Of a stretch of 64,000 nt of DNA, positions 1 to 7,791 are shown one piece after another (within the stretch, counting starts at the first letter, position 1; each line of letters opens with the position of its first letter). This DNA is from Thalassospira sp. MCCC 1A03138 (lineage in GTDB: Bacteria > Pseudomonadota > Alphaproteobacteria > Rhodospirillales > Thalassospiraceae). The stretch is from positions 62,001-126,000 of the forward strand of contig NZ_JFJY01000010.1 in assembly GCF_002115785.1 (NCBI RefSeq). The letters are read 5' to 3'. The notes under the pieces are model-generated. The model ran no database searches. It saw only the letters and a list, made by a program, of their open reading frames with translations, and was not told the origin of the DNA. Position numbers and translations under genes: made by a program.

Positions 1-90
1 GTTGATGGCGCGGTGAAGATTCTGGCCGAGATCATGGAAACGCGGGCCTGGGACAAGCCGGAATTCCACAAAAGGAATGCCGTGACATGA
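1..90 (+). CDS. kynU: Kynureninase, C-terminal end only (5' partial)
   Basis: Only the last 29 codons are in the window; the gene enters from the left edge in frame 1 and stops with TGA at 88-90. The visible end contains [11 protein letters not shown] followed by a short charged tail, which resembles the C-terminus of bacterial kynureninases (PLP enzyme that cleaves kynurenine to anthranilate and alanine). The assignment rests mainly on context: the stop overlaps the ATG of tryptophan 2,3-dioxygenase by four bases (ATGA), and kynU-kynA pairs are common in proteobacteria. From the tail alone the family cannot be proven. Confidence 0.6.
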   Translation, partial: VDGAVKILAEIMETRAWDKPEFHKRNAVT

Positions 91-956
91 GCGATAAAGC
101 CAAAAATAACGGCTGCCCGATGAACCAGCCCTATGACCCCAGCACCGAGGGTGCGCGCACCGATTTTTCCGATCAGATGTCGTATGGCGATTATCTGGCG
201 CTTGATGCGGTATTAACAGCCCAGCACCCATTGACCGATGCGCAGGATGAATTGCTGTTCATCATTCAGCATCAGACATCCGAATTGTGGATGAAGCTTG
301 CGATCCGGGAAATTACCGCCGCACGTGATGCCATCCGCGAAGGTCGCCTGCAACCGGCATTCAAGATGCTGGCGCGGGTATCGCGCATATTCGAGCAATT
401 GAACAATGCGTGGGACGTTTTGCGGACCATGACGCCCAGCGACTATACGACGTTTCGCGATGCGCTGGGCCCGTCGTCGGGTTTCCAGTCATATCAGTAT
501 CGCCAGATCGAATTCATGCTGGGCAATCGGAACCATGCGATGTTGCGCCCGCATGCGCACCGTGACGACATTACCGAGATGCTGAAGGCCGAACTGGCAA
601 CGCCCAGCCTTTATGACGAGGCGCTGGCGCTTTTGGCGCGCGAGGGGATTGCGGTGCCAGACGAGGTTTTATCACGTGATGTCAGCGCGCCATACGCGGC
701 ACATGACGATGTGATTGCGGCGTGGCATGCGGTTTACAGCGCGCCTGAAAAGCATTGGCCGCTTTATGAGCTGGCCGAGAAGCTGGTGGATTTTGAGGAT
801 TATTTCCGGCGTTGGCGGTTCAACCATGTGACCACGGTGGAGCGCGTCATTGGCTTCAAACGCGGGACCGGGGGGACCGGCGGGGTGAGTTACCTTAAAA
901 AAATGCTGGAAGTTGAACTGTTTCCGGAACTCTGGCGGGTGCGAACCACGCTTTGA
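87..956 (+). CDS. kynA: Tryptophan 2,3-dioxygenase
   Basis: This haem enzyme opens the indole ring of L-tryptophan with O2 to give N-formylkynurenine, the first step of the kynurenine pathway in the cytoplasm. The 289-residue length is normal for bacterial enzymes. The distal haem-pocket motif [12 protein letters not shown] lies at about 60-70 (His62). The proximal haem ligand is His247 in [13 protein letters not shown], followed by the signature Gly-rich loop [13 protein letters not shown]. The start ATG overlaps the preceding stop by four bases, so translation is coupled to the kynureninase gene. It is followed by an aromatic or amino-acid type ABC importer, which suggests a tryptophan/kynurenine catabolic operon. 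No truncation or missing key residue is seen. Confidence 0.97.
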   Translation: MSDKAKNNGCPMNQPYDPSTEGARTDFSDQMSYGDYLALDAVLTAQHPLTDAQDELLFIIQHQTSELWMKLAIREITAARDAIREGRLQPAFKMLARVSRIFEQLNNAWDVLRTMTPSDYTTFRDALGPSSGFQSYQYRQIEFMLGNRNHAMLRPHAHRDDITEMLKAELATPSLYDEALALLAREGIAVPDEVLSRDVSAPYAAHDDVIAAWHAVYSAPEKHWPLYELAEKLVDFEDYFRRWRFNHVTTVERVIGFKRGTGGTGGVSYLKKMLEVELFPELWRVRTTL

Positions 957-1013
957 GGATGGACGGGCCTGATGGAACACTGCAAAATCAGGGGCAGGCA
1001 TCAGGTCGATAAG

Positions 1014-1042
1014 TCCGTGACAAAAAACAACAAAGTCACGGA
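1014..1042. promoter_or_regulatory. Perfect 8-bp inverted repeat upstream of the importer genes
   Basis: TCCGTGAC (1014-1021) and GTCACGGA (1035-1042) flank a 13-base A-rich spacer in the 132-bp gap between kynA and the binding-protein gene. The spacing suits either an operator for a dimeric repressor or an RNA hairpin. No T-run follows on the + strand, so it is not a classical terminator. A strong ribosome site GGAGG (1079-1083) precedes the next ATG at 1089. Confidence 0.4.
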
Positions 1043-1088
1043 ATGCCGATGTTGCTGAGTAGATAAAAACATAAACACGGAGGCTTTA

Positions 1089-2228
1089 ATGAAGGGCACT
1101 AAGACGACAATCGCAGCTTTGGCTGCGCTTTTGATGGCGGGGGCGGCACAGGCCGAGCCGGTCAAGGTTGGCATGATCACGACCCTTTCGGGTGGCGGTG
1201 CGGGGCTTGGCATCGACGCGCGCGATGGTTTCATGCTGGCGGTCAAGCAGGCCAATAACCCGGACCTGACGGTTGTGATCGAAGACGATCAGCAGAAACC
1301 CGATATCGCGGTTCAGCTTGCCGATAAAATGATCCAGAGCGAGAAGGTCGATGTCCTGACCGGTATTATCTGGTCGAACCTGGCGATGGCGGTGGTGCCG
1401 TCGGCGGTGGCACAGGACAAGTTTTATCTTTCGGTCAATGCCGCACCGTCGCAATTGGCGGGCAAGGGCTGCAACAAGAATTACTTCAGCGTTTCGTACC
1501 AGAACGACAATTTGCATGAAGCCGCAGGCGGTTATGCGACCAGTGCCGGTTACGAGAAAACCTTTGTGATGGCGCCGAACTATCCGGCAGGCAAGGATTC
1601 CATCGCCGGTTTCAAGCGTTTCTATCTGGGGGATGTATCGGGCGAGGTTTACACCAAGCTTGGCCAGACCGACTATGCCGCCGAAATCGCACAGATTCGT
1701 GCATCGGGTGCGGATAGCGTGTTCTTCTTCCTGCCGGGCGGCATGGGCATTGCGTTCATGAAACAGTATGCCCAGTCGGGTGTGGATATTCCGCTGATCG
1801 GTCCGGCATTCTCGCTGGATCAGGGCATTCTGGGCGCGATTGGCGATGCGGCGATTGGCATCAAAAATACCGCCAACTGGTCCAAGGACATCGACAACGA
1901 CACCAACAAGGCGTTTGTCGAAACCTTCCAGGCGGAATATGGCCGCCTGCCGTCGATCTATGCGTCATATGGCTTTGACACCGCCAATCTGTTGCTGTCG
2001 GCAATGGGCAAGGCAGACGTCAAGGATGCCGACGCATTCCGTGATGCGCTGCGTGCGGCGGACTTCAATTCCGTCCGTGGCAAATTCATCTTTGGCCCGA
2101 ACCAGCATCCGATCCAGGACATTTATGTCCGTGAAGTGGTGAAGGAAGGCGACGTTCTGACCAACAAGATCATTGGCACAGCCCTTATCGATCATGCCGA
2201 TGCCTATGCATCGGAATGTGCGATGTAA
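1089..2228 (+). CDS. Periplasmic substrate-binding protein of a Liv-type ABC importer
   Basis: A 379-residue binding protein of the leucine/isoleucine/valine-binding (Peripla_BP_6) family. A signal peptide is clear: Lys-rich start, hydrophobic Ala-rich core and cleavage after AQA near residue 22. The mature protein begins PVKVGMITTLSG, the usual first strand of this fold. Family members bind branched-chain amino acids but also benzoate, coumarate and other aromatics. The neighbours (kynureninase and tryptophan dioxygenase upstream, thioesterase and RidA-like protein downstream) make an aromatic ligand such as anthranilate, kynurenine or tryptophan plausible; this is inference. Start is fixed by GGAGG six bases upstream. 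The permease and ATPase genes follow in the same direction. Confidence 0.9.
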   Translation: MKGTKTTIAALAALLMAGAAQAEPVKVGMITTLSGGGAGLGIDARDGFMLAVKQANNPDLTVVIEDDQQKPDIAVQLADKMIQSEKVDVLTGIIWSNLAMAVVPSAVAQDKFYLSVNAAPSQLAGKGCNKNYFSVSYQNDNLHEAAGGYATSAGYEKTFVMAPNYPAGKDSIAGFKRFYLGDVSGEVYTKLGQTDYAAEIAQIRASGADSVFFFLPGGMGIAFMKQYAQSGVDIPLIGPAFSLDQGILGAIGDAAIGIKNTANWSKDIDNDTNKAFVETFQAEYGRLPSIYASYGFDTANLLLSAMGKADVKDADAFRDALRAADFNSVRGKFIFGPNQHPIQDIYVREVVKEGDVLTNKIIGTALIDHADAYASECAM

Positions 2229-2260
2229 CGACGAAGTCTGTTTCATAGACTGGCAAGTTC

Positions 2261-2300
2261 GGCGGGCATTCGTGCCCGGTTTCCGGGGCTGATGCCCGCC
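2261..2300 (+). promoter_or_regulatory. Intercistronic stem-loop between binding protein and permease
   Basis: Two overlapping structures are possible. GGCGGGCAT (2261-2269) pairs with ATGCCCGCC (2292-2300). Alternatively CGGGCA-TTCG-TGCCCG (2263-2278) forms a compact hairpin with a TTCG tetraloop. No T-run follows. Stem-loops here commonly stabilise the upstream message so that binding protein is made in excess over permease; that role is inferred from position. Confidence 0.5.
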
Positions 2301-2323
2301 ATCTTGCGACGGAGTTTTCCTTT

Positions 2324-3241
2324 ATGTTTTCTTTATTTCTGGAGCAGCTTCTGAACGGCCTTCAGTCGGGGGTCATGCTGTTTCTGATGGCATCGGGTCT
2401 GACGCTTGTTTTTGGTGTCATGGGGCTGATCAATCTGGCGCACGGGTCGCTTTATATGGTGGGCGCGTTTGCGTGCGCGGCCGTGGCAGCATGGACCGGT
2501 TCATTCTGGCTGGGGCTTGTCGCGAGTTTGATGGCGGCCGCCCTTGCGGGGGCGCTGGTCGAGATGCTGGTGATCCGCAGGCTTTATAAACGTGATCACC
2601 TTGATCAGGTGCTGGCGACATTTGCGCTTATTCTTATTTTTTCCGAAGGCACCCGGTGGATTTTCGGGTCTTTCCCGCTGTTTTTAAATGTCCCCGAAGC
2701 CCTTTCTGGCACGGTGACGATGCCCGGTGGATCGGAATATCCGATTTTCCGGCTGGCGATTATTGTTGCCGGTCTGATCGTGGCGGCGGGTCTTTTTGCC
2801 CTGATTGGCAAGACGCGACTTGGCACGCGCATTCGCGCCGGTGAAGCCGACCGCGAAATGATTGCGGCACTGGGGATCAATATCGACCGGCTTTACACGG
2901 TTGTTTTCGCCCTTGGCGCGGCCTTGGCCGGGTTGGCGGGTGCGTTTGTCGGCACGACGCAATCGGTACAGGTCGGCATGGGCGAACCGGTTCTGATTTT
3001 GGCATTCGTTGTTATCGTGATTGGCGGGATCGGGTCGATCAAGGGGGCGTTGATCGGATCGCTTCTGGTTGGTTTTACCGACACGATGGGGCGGTTTTTA
3101 TTGCCCATCGGGTTCGAGGCATTTTTCGATCCGGCAAGTGCGACGGCGATTGGGTCGGCCCTTGCATCGATGCTGATTTATATCGTTATGGCGCTGGTGC
3201 TTTTCCTGCGGCCAAGCGGTTTGTTCGGGACGGAAGCCTGA
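2324..3241 (+). CDS. Branched-chain type ABC permease, LivH-like
   Basis: Integral inner-membrane permease of 305 residues, the first of the two channel subunits of the Liv-type importer. It starts with the typical LivH N-terminus LEQLLNGLQSGVMLFLMASGLTLVFGVMGLINLAHGSLYM, here seen as short hydrophobic blocks at about 5-45. The EAA-like cytoplasmic loop is around 165-190 (GTRIRAGEADREMIAALGIN). About eight membrane segments are visible. An upstream GGAG ribosome site supports the ATG. The stop is followed one base later by the next permease start, so the two subunits are probably translationally coupled. Substrate is set by the binding protein upstream. Confidence 0.93.
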   Translation: MFSLFLEQLLNGLQSGVMLFLMASGLTLVFGVMGLINLAHGSLYMVGAFACAAVAAWTGSFWLGLVASLMAAALAGALVEMLVIRRLYKRDHLDQVLATFALILIFSEGTRWIFGSFPLFLNVPEALSGTVTMPGGSEYPIFRLAIIVAGLIVAAGLFALIGKTRLGTRIRAGEADREMIAALGINIDRLYTVVFALGAALAGLAGAFVGTTQSVQVGMGEPVLILAFVVIVIGGIGSIKGALIGSLLVGFTDTMGRFLLPIGFEAFFDPASATAIGSALASMLIYIVMALVLFLRPSGLFGTEA

Positions 3242-3242
3242 T

Positions 3243-4229
3243 ATGAGCATGAACCGCGAAACCATCCTTAATATCGTTCTGGCGGCGTTGCTGATTGCGG
3301 TGCCGGTGATCGCACAGATCATGGGCGAGCCGTTTATCATTACCCTTGCGACCAAGGTTGCGATCCTTGGCATGGCGGGGGTCGGGCTTAACATCGCACT
3401 TGGCTATGGCGGGCTTGTATCATTTGGCCATGCGGCGTTTTTCGGGATCGGGGGCTATGCCGCCGGTATCCTTGCCAGCCATGCGCTGAATTACGAGCCG
3501 ATCATGACGGCACCGTTTGAAATCAACGGTACGACACAGATGATTGTCATCTGGATCGTGGCCTTGATCGCATCGGCTTTGGTGGCGCTTCTGATCGGGG
3601 CGATCACGCTTCGGACTAGCGGGGTCTATTTCATCATGATCACGCTGGCCTTTGCGCAGATGATCTATTATTTCGCGATTTCCTGGCCGGCCTATGGCGG
3701 GGAAGACGGGCTTTCGATTTATGTGCGCAACAGTTTCCCGGGCCTGAACACGCTTGATCCGATCAGCTTCTTTGCGCTGTGTGCCGCGATGCTGGGTGTT
3801 GCGATTGCGTTTTCAGCCGTTCTGATCCGGTCGCGGTTTGGTTTGGCCCTGCATGGGGCGCGGCAAAACAGCCAGCGCATGATGGCGATTGGCATTGCGC
3901 CGTTCCGTGTGCGGCTGGTGGCGTTTGTGATTTCGGCGATGATTACCGCATGGGCCGGTGCGCTTTATGCCGATCTGAACCGGTTTGTCAGCCCGTCGAT
4001 GCTGTCATGGCATATGTCGGGTGAAATCATGGTGTTTGTCATTCTTGGCGGGGTCGGGCGGCTGTTTGGTCCGGTTGCGGGAGCGGCACTTTACATCATT
4101 CTGGAACATCTTCTGGGCGGCATGTTTGAATATTGGCAATTGCCGCTGGGTATTCTGTTGCTGGTGGTGGTGCTGTTTGCACGCGGTGGCCTGATCGGCC
4201 TTCTGGCGGGGGAGCGCAAACATGCCTGA
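3243..4229 (+). CDS. Branched-chain type ABC permease, LivM-like
   Basis: Second permease subunit, 328 residues, with about nine hydrophobic segments. The LivM hallmark GVGLNIALGYGGLVSFGHAAFFGIG is present in pieces around 47-75. The cytoplasmic coupling loop (HGARQNSQRMMAIGI) lies near 203-217. An alternative ATG three codons in (MNRETI) cannot be excluded. The 3' end overlaps the first ATPase gene by eight bases. It should form the transmembrane heterodimer with the preceding LivH-like subunit and import the ligand of the binding protein encoded at 1089-2228. Confidence 0.93.
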   Translation: MSMNRETILNIVLAALLIAVPVIAQIMGEPFIITLATKVAILGMAGVGLNIALGYGGLVSFGHAAFFGIGGYAAGILASHALNYEPIMTAPFEINGTTQMIVIWIVALIASALVALLIGAITLRTSGVYFIMITLAFAQMIYYFAISWPAYGGEDGLSIYVRNSFPGLNTLDPISFFALCAAMLGVAIAFSAVLIRSRFGLALHGARQNSQRMMAIGIAPFRVRLVAFVISAMITAWAGALYADLNRFVSPSMLSWHMSGEIMVFVILGGVGRLFGPVAGAALYIILEHLLGGMFEYWQLPLGILLLVVVLFARGGLIGLLAGERKHA

Positions 4230-4971
4230 AGCCATTCTTTCACTATCCAATGTCACCAAGCAGTTTGGCGCGTTGCTGGCGAGTGACAATGTGTCGCTGG
4301 ACCTTATGCCCGGTGAAATCCATGCCCTGATCGGGCCGAACGGGGCGGGGAAATCCACCCTGATCAAGCAGATCGCGGGCGAGATCAAATCCGATAGTGG
4401 TGACATCCGCTTTGCCGGGCGTGATATCGGTGATCTGGATGCGGTGGAGCGATCCCGCATGGGGTTGGCGCGGACATTTCAGGTGTCGTCGCTTATGCCG
4501 GAATTCTCTGTGCTTCAGAACGTCGTTTTGGCGCAGCAATCGGTCAGCGGGAAAATCTTCCGGTTTTTCAAGCCGGTTCTAAGCGATGCGTCGCTTCTGG
4601 AACCGGCGATGGCGCAACTGGAGCGGGTTGGCCTTGCCGACCGGGCCCAGATGCGGGCCGCTGACATATCGCACGGCGAACGTCGGCAGCTTGAAATGGC
4701 GGTTGCGTTGGCGCTTAAGCCGCGTGCCTTCTTGCTGGATGAGCCGATGGCGGGCATGGGGCCGGAAGGATCGAAACGCCTGACCGGGTTCCTTGACGGA
4801 TTGCGGGCAGAAGCGCCGATCCTTCTGGTCGAACATGATATGGACGCGGTTTTTGCGCTCGCCGACCGGATTTCGGTTCTGGTTTATGGGCGGGTGATTG
4901 CGACCGGCACGGTTGACGATATTCGTGGCAATGAAGACGTCAAGCGGGCGTACTTGGGGGAGGAAGCCTGA
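4222..4971 (+). CDS. ABC importer ATPase, LivG-like
   Basis: ATP-binding subunit of 249 residues that powers the Liv-type importer from the cytoplasmic face. The Walker A is GPNGAGKST (about 37-45), the signature is the LivG-type variant ISHGERRQLEMA, and the Walker B is AFLLDEPMAG. The switch His sits in LLVEHDMDAVF. The C-terminus carries the LivG extension with GRVIATGTVDDIRGNEDVKRAYLGEEA. The start overlaps the upstream permease by eight bases. The gene is followed two bases later by its LivF partner. All catalytic motifs are intact. Confidence 0.94.
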   Translation: MPEAILSLSNVTKQFGALLASDNVSLDLMPGEIHALIGPNGAGKSTLIKQIAGEIKSDSGDIRFAGRDIGDLDAVERSRMGLARTFQVSSLMPEFSVLQNVVLAQQSVSGKIFRFFKPVLSDASLLEPAMAQLERVGLADRAQMRAADISHGERRQLEMAVALALKPRAFLLDEPMAGMGPEGSKRLTGFLDGLRAEAPILLVEHDMDAVFALADRISVLVYGRVIATGTVDDIRGNEDVKRAYLGEEA

Positions 4972-4973
4972 TC

Positions 4974-5663
4974 ATGAGCGCACTTCTGGAAGTATCAGGC
5001 ATCACCGCATTTTATGGTGCGTCGCAGGCATTGTTTGGCGTCGATCTGATCGTGAATGAGGGCGAGGCGGTTGCGCTTATGGGGCGCAACGGCATGGGCA
5101 AGACCACGACGATCAAGACCATCTGCCGGATGATGAGCCACCGGGATGGCGAGGTCCGCTTTGCTGATACCGACCTTGCAAAACTGCCATCGCATAAGGC
5201 AGCCCGGCTTGGCATCGGGCTTGTCCCCGAAGGGCGGCGGTGCTTTGCGCGGTTAAGCGTGATGGAAAACCTGATGGCGGCGGCACGCGCCGGGGAATGG
5301 GATTTTGACCGGGTGGCGGACCTGTTCCCGCGGCTTGCCGAGCGGCGCGATCAGAAGGCGATGACGCTTTCGGGTGGGGAGCAGCAGATGCTGGCCATCG
5401 GTCGCGCATTGATGACCAACCCAAGGCTTCTGATCCTTGATGAAGCGACCGAGGGGCTGGCACCGGTGGTGCGGCAGGAGATTTGGGCTGCGATCAACCG
5501 GTTGAAACAATCGGGCCTTTCGATCCTTGTCGTCGACAAGTCGCTTAAAGAATTATCGGGCGTTGCGGACCGTTATGTGGTGGTCGAAAAGGGCGTTACC
5601 GCATGGACGGGGGCGGTCGGTGATTTGACCGACGACCTTGCCGACCGGTATCTGGGGGTGTGA
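4974..5663 (+). CDS. ABC importer ATPase, LivF-like
   Basis: Second ATPase subunit, 229 residues. Walker A is GRNGMGKTTT, the signature is LSGGEQQMLAIGRAL, and Walker B is LLILDEATEGLAP, all typical of LivF. The usual His-containing switch is replaced by VVDKSLKEL: the position normally read VEQN/VEH is VDK here. Loss of the switch His in one of two paired ATPases is known to leave a hybrid ATPase site, so the complex can still work; this reading rests on hand alignment. The next gene starts one base after the stop. Confidence 0.92.
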   Translation: MSALLEVSGITAFYGASQALFGVDLIVNEGEAVALMGRNGMGKTTTIKTICRMMSHRDGEVRFADTDLAKLPSHKAARLGIGLVPEGRRCFARLSVMENLMAAARAGEWDFDRVADLFPRLAERRDQKAMTLSGGEQQMLAIGRALMTNPRLLILDEATEGLAPVVRQEIWAAINRLKQSGLSILVVDKSLKELSGVADRYVVVEKGVTAWTGAVGDLTDDLADRYLGV

Positions 5664-5664
5664 G

Positions 5665-6096
5665 ATGACGACATTCACCTACGCCCAGAAAGTTCTGTTT
5701 CAGCATTGCGACCCGGCGGGGATCGTTTTTTATCCGCGCTATTTCGAAATGATCAATGCGACAGTCGAAGAATGGTTTGAAGCCCGGATCGGGTTCAGCT
5801 TTGCGCAGATGCATGGTGTGGACGAGGTGGCGGTGCCGACCGCAGGGCTTCAGATCAGTTTTACCGCGCCAAGCCGCCTTGGCGAGATGCTGGAATTCCG
5901 GTTGGTGCCCAAACGGTTGGGGCGATCAAGCCTTGATCTTGAAATCACGGCTGTCTGTGGCGACGAGCAACGCCTTTCGATGACAGCGACGCTGGTGTTT
6001 ACCAGAAAGGGTGCCGGGAAATCGGTGCCGTGGCCCGATGATTTGCGTGCCAAAATCGACAACGAAATCAATGAAATGGTAGAAAAAGATGCATAA
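5665..6096 (+). CDS. Hot-dog acyl-CoA thioesterase (4-hydroxybenzoyl-CoA thioesterase family)
   Basis: A 143-residue single hot-dog-fold protein. The N-terminal active-site segment QHCDPAGIVFYPRYFEM puts the catalytic Asp at residue 16, as in the 4-hydroxybenzoyl-CoA thioesterase family that hydrolyses aromatic acyl-CoAs. The ATG at 5665 follows directly after the LivF stop with GTGTGAG upstream; an upstream in-frame start inside livF is less likely. The end overlaps the RidA-like gene by eight bases. In this operon it may release CoA from a stalled aromatic intermediate such as 2-aminobenzoyl-CoA or a product of it; the substrate is inferred from neighbours only. Confidence 0.85.
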   Translation: MTTFTYAQKVLFQHCDPAGIVFYPRYFEMINATVEEWFEARIGFSFAQMHGVDEVAVPTAGLQISFTAPSRLGEMLEFRLVPKRLGRSSLDLEITAVCGDEQRLSMTATLVFTRKGAGKSVPWPDDLRAKIDNEINEMVEKDA

Positions 6097-6499
6097 AATC
6101 ATTCAGCCAGACGGATGGAAACCGCCCAAGGGTTACGCAAATGGTGTCTTGGCCGACGGGGTGCCGCTTTATATCGGCGGGCAGATCGGCTGGAACGCTG
6201 ATCAGGTCTTTGTCGCCAAGGATTTCGTCGGTCAGATGGAACAGGCGCTGCGCAATATTGTCGATGTGCTGGAGGCCGCCGGTGGCGGGCCGGAGCATCT
6301 GACACGGCTGACATGGTATGTGGTCGACAAGAAGGAATATCTTGCGAAACAGCGCGAGGTCGGCGAGGCCTATCGCCGCGTGCTTGGCAAGAATTTCCCG
6401 GCGATGACGATGGTTGTGGTAAGCGCCCTTGTCGAAGACGAAGCCCTGATCGAGATCGAGGCAACCGCATCGATCCCGGCAGATAGAAACGCGGCCTGA
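6089..6499 (+). CDS. RidA-family protein without the canonical catalytic arginine
   Basis: A 136-residue RidA/YjgF-fold protein, the last gene of the catabolic operon. The family trimer binds small carboxylates between subunits. True RidA hydrolyses enamines/imines using an Arg near residue 105 (motif VAR followed by a short loop and IEIEA). Here the corresponding stretch reads VVVSALVEDEALIEIEA, so by eye alignment that Arg is Ala. The protein therefore belongs to a non-archetypal Rid subgroup; some of these are deaminases of aromatic pathways such as 2-aminomuconate deaminase. The operon context (kynurenine pathway, aromatic-type importer, thioesterase) fits an enamine or amino-diene intermediate of anthranilate breakdown, but the exact reaction is not shown. 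Confidence 0.85.
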   Translation: MHKIIQPDGWKPPKGYANGVLADGVPLYIGGQIGWNADQVFVAKDFVGQMEQALRNIVDVLEAAGGGPEHLTRLTWYVVDKKEYLAKQREVGEAYRRVLGKNFPAMTMVVVSALVEDEALIEIEATASIPADRNAA

Positions 6500-6504
6500 A
6501 ACGC

Positions 6505-6531
6505 AAAACCCCGGCAGATGCCGGGGTTTTT
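6505..6531 (+). terminator. Rho-independent terminator between convergent operons
   Basis: CCCCGGC (6509-6515), AGAT loop, GCCGGGG (6520-6526) followed by TTTTT, and preceded by AAAA. The flanking A and T runs let it act in both directions. It sits between the RidA-like gene (+) and the last gene of the aryl polyene operon (-). Confidence 0.93.
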
Positions 6532-6546
6532 GTTAGGTCGGTAAAT

Positions 6547-7791
6547 TCAGATTTGCCGGAAGATCAGGGATGTGTTGATGCCGCCAAAGGCGAAATTGTT
6601 GCTCATCATATGTTCGGCCGAAAGGCTTCTGGCGTCGCCAAAGATGTAATCAAGTTCGGCGCATTCCGGGTCGACCTGTTCAAGGTTGGCGGTGGCGACA
6701 AATTTGCCTTCGCGCATCATTTCAAGGCCAAGCCATGCTTCGATGGCACCACAAGCGCCAAGGCTGTGGCCGAAATGGCCCTTGAGCGTGTGCATCGGAA
6801 TGGCGCGGTCAAACACCGCACGGGTCGCCTTGCTTTCGGCGAGGTCGCCATGATCGGTCGCCGTGCCGTGGCCATTGACGATATCGATATCCGATGATGA
6901 CAGCCCGGCAGTTTCAAGCGATTTGCGAAGGGCGACTTCCATTTTGTCCGCCGCGGGCTGCGTGATATGTGCGCCGTCGGAATTGCTGGCGAAGCCGACG
7001 ATTTCGCCATAGATGGTCGCCCCGCGGGCCTTGGCATGTTCGTATTCTTCCAGAATAAGTGTTCCGGCTCCTTCGCCGATCACCAGACCATCGCGCCTTG
7101 CATCGTAGGGGCGCGGCGAGAGTTCCGGGGCGTCGTTGGACGTACTTGTGGCAAACAGGGTATCGAACACGGCGACCATGGTGGGGCAGAGTTCCTCCGC
7201 CCCGCCCGCGATCATCAGATCCTGCATGCCGAATTTGATCGCCTCATACGCATATCCGATGCCCATGCTGCCCGATGTGCAGGCGGTCGAGGTCGGGATG
7301 ATGCGCCCGGAAATGCCATAGAGCACGCCGATATTGACGGCTGCCGTGTGGCTCATCATCTGGATGTAGCTGGTGGCGGTGATGGCGTTGCTGTCGCCAT
7401 GTTCCATCAGGCGGGTGAAGCCGAGAACGGGCGGGGTACTGCCGAAGGACGAGCCATAGGCAATGCCAAGACGCCCGCCCTGCAGGATGGCGGTATCATC
7501 ACGAAGGCCCGCCATTTCAAGTGCCTTGTCAGTGGCATCGACCGACATCTGGGCGACACGGCCCATGCTGCGAAGCTGTTTGCGGCTGAATTTTCCCTTG
7601 AGCGTGAAGTCCTGCACCGGGGCGGCAAGGCGGGTACGCAGATCATATTTGCCATCCCAGTCATCCATGCGCCGGATGCCGGTTTCGCCCGCTGCCATGC
7701 GCGATGAAATGGTTTCCCAGTTATCGCCGAGCGCCGTGATGCCCGCCATGCCGGTGACGACAACGCGGCGGTTGGAGGATGTGTTGCTCAT
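6547..7791 (-). CDS. apeR: FabF-type beta-ketoacyl-ACP synthase of the aryl polyene operon (ApeR-like)
   Basis: A 414-residue ketosynthase that should condense malonyl-ACP with a growing acyl chain. The Cys-His-His triad is visible: Cys171 in STACTSGS, His308 in NGHGTATD, and His342 in HFGHSLGACGA. The start at 7791 is chosen because it gives the family N-terminus (RRVVVTGMAGITALG) and overlaps the upstream reductase stop as ATGA; a longer reading frame upstream adds no conserved sequence. It is the last gene of the operon, ahead of the 6505-6531 terminator. Gene order after the dehydratase and reductase matches apeO-P-Q-R of Escherichia coli and Xenorhabdus clusters, hence the symbol; a starter- or extension-specific role cannot be read from sequence. 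Confidence 0.9.
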   Translation of the reverse strand: MSNTSSNRRVVVTGMAGITALGDNWETISSRMAAGETGIRRMDDWDGKYDLRTRLAAPVQDFTLKGKFSRKQLRSMGRVAQMSVDATDKALEMAGLRDDTAILQGGRLGIAYGSSFGSTPPVLGFTRLMEHGDSNAITATSYIQMMSHTAAVNIGVLYGISGRIIPTSTACTSGSMGIGYAYEAIKFGMQDLMIAGGAEELCPTMVAVFDTLFATSTSNDAPELSPRPYDARRDGLVIGEGAGTLILEEYEHAKARGATIYGEIVGFASNSDGAHITQPAADKMEVALRKSLETAGLSSSDIDIVNGHGTATDHGDLAESKATRAVFDRAIPMHTLKGHFGHSLGACGAIEAWLGLEMMREGKFVATANLEQVDPECAELDYIFGDARSLSAEHMMSNNFAFGGINTSLIFRQI

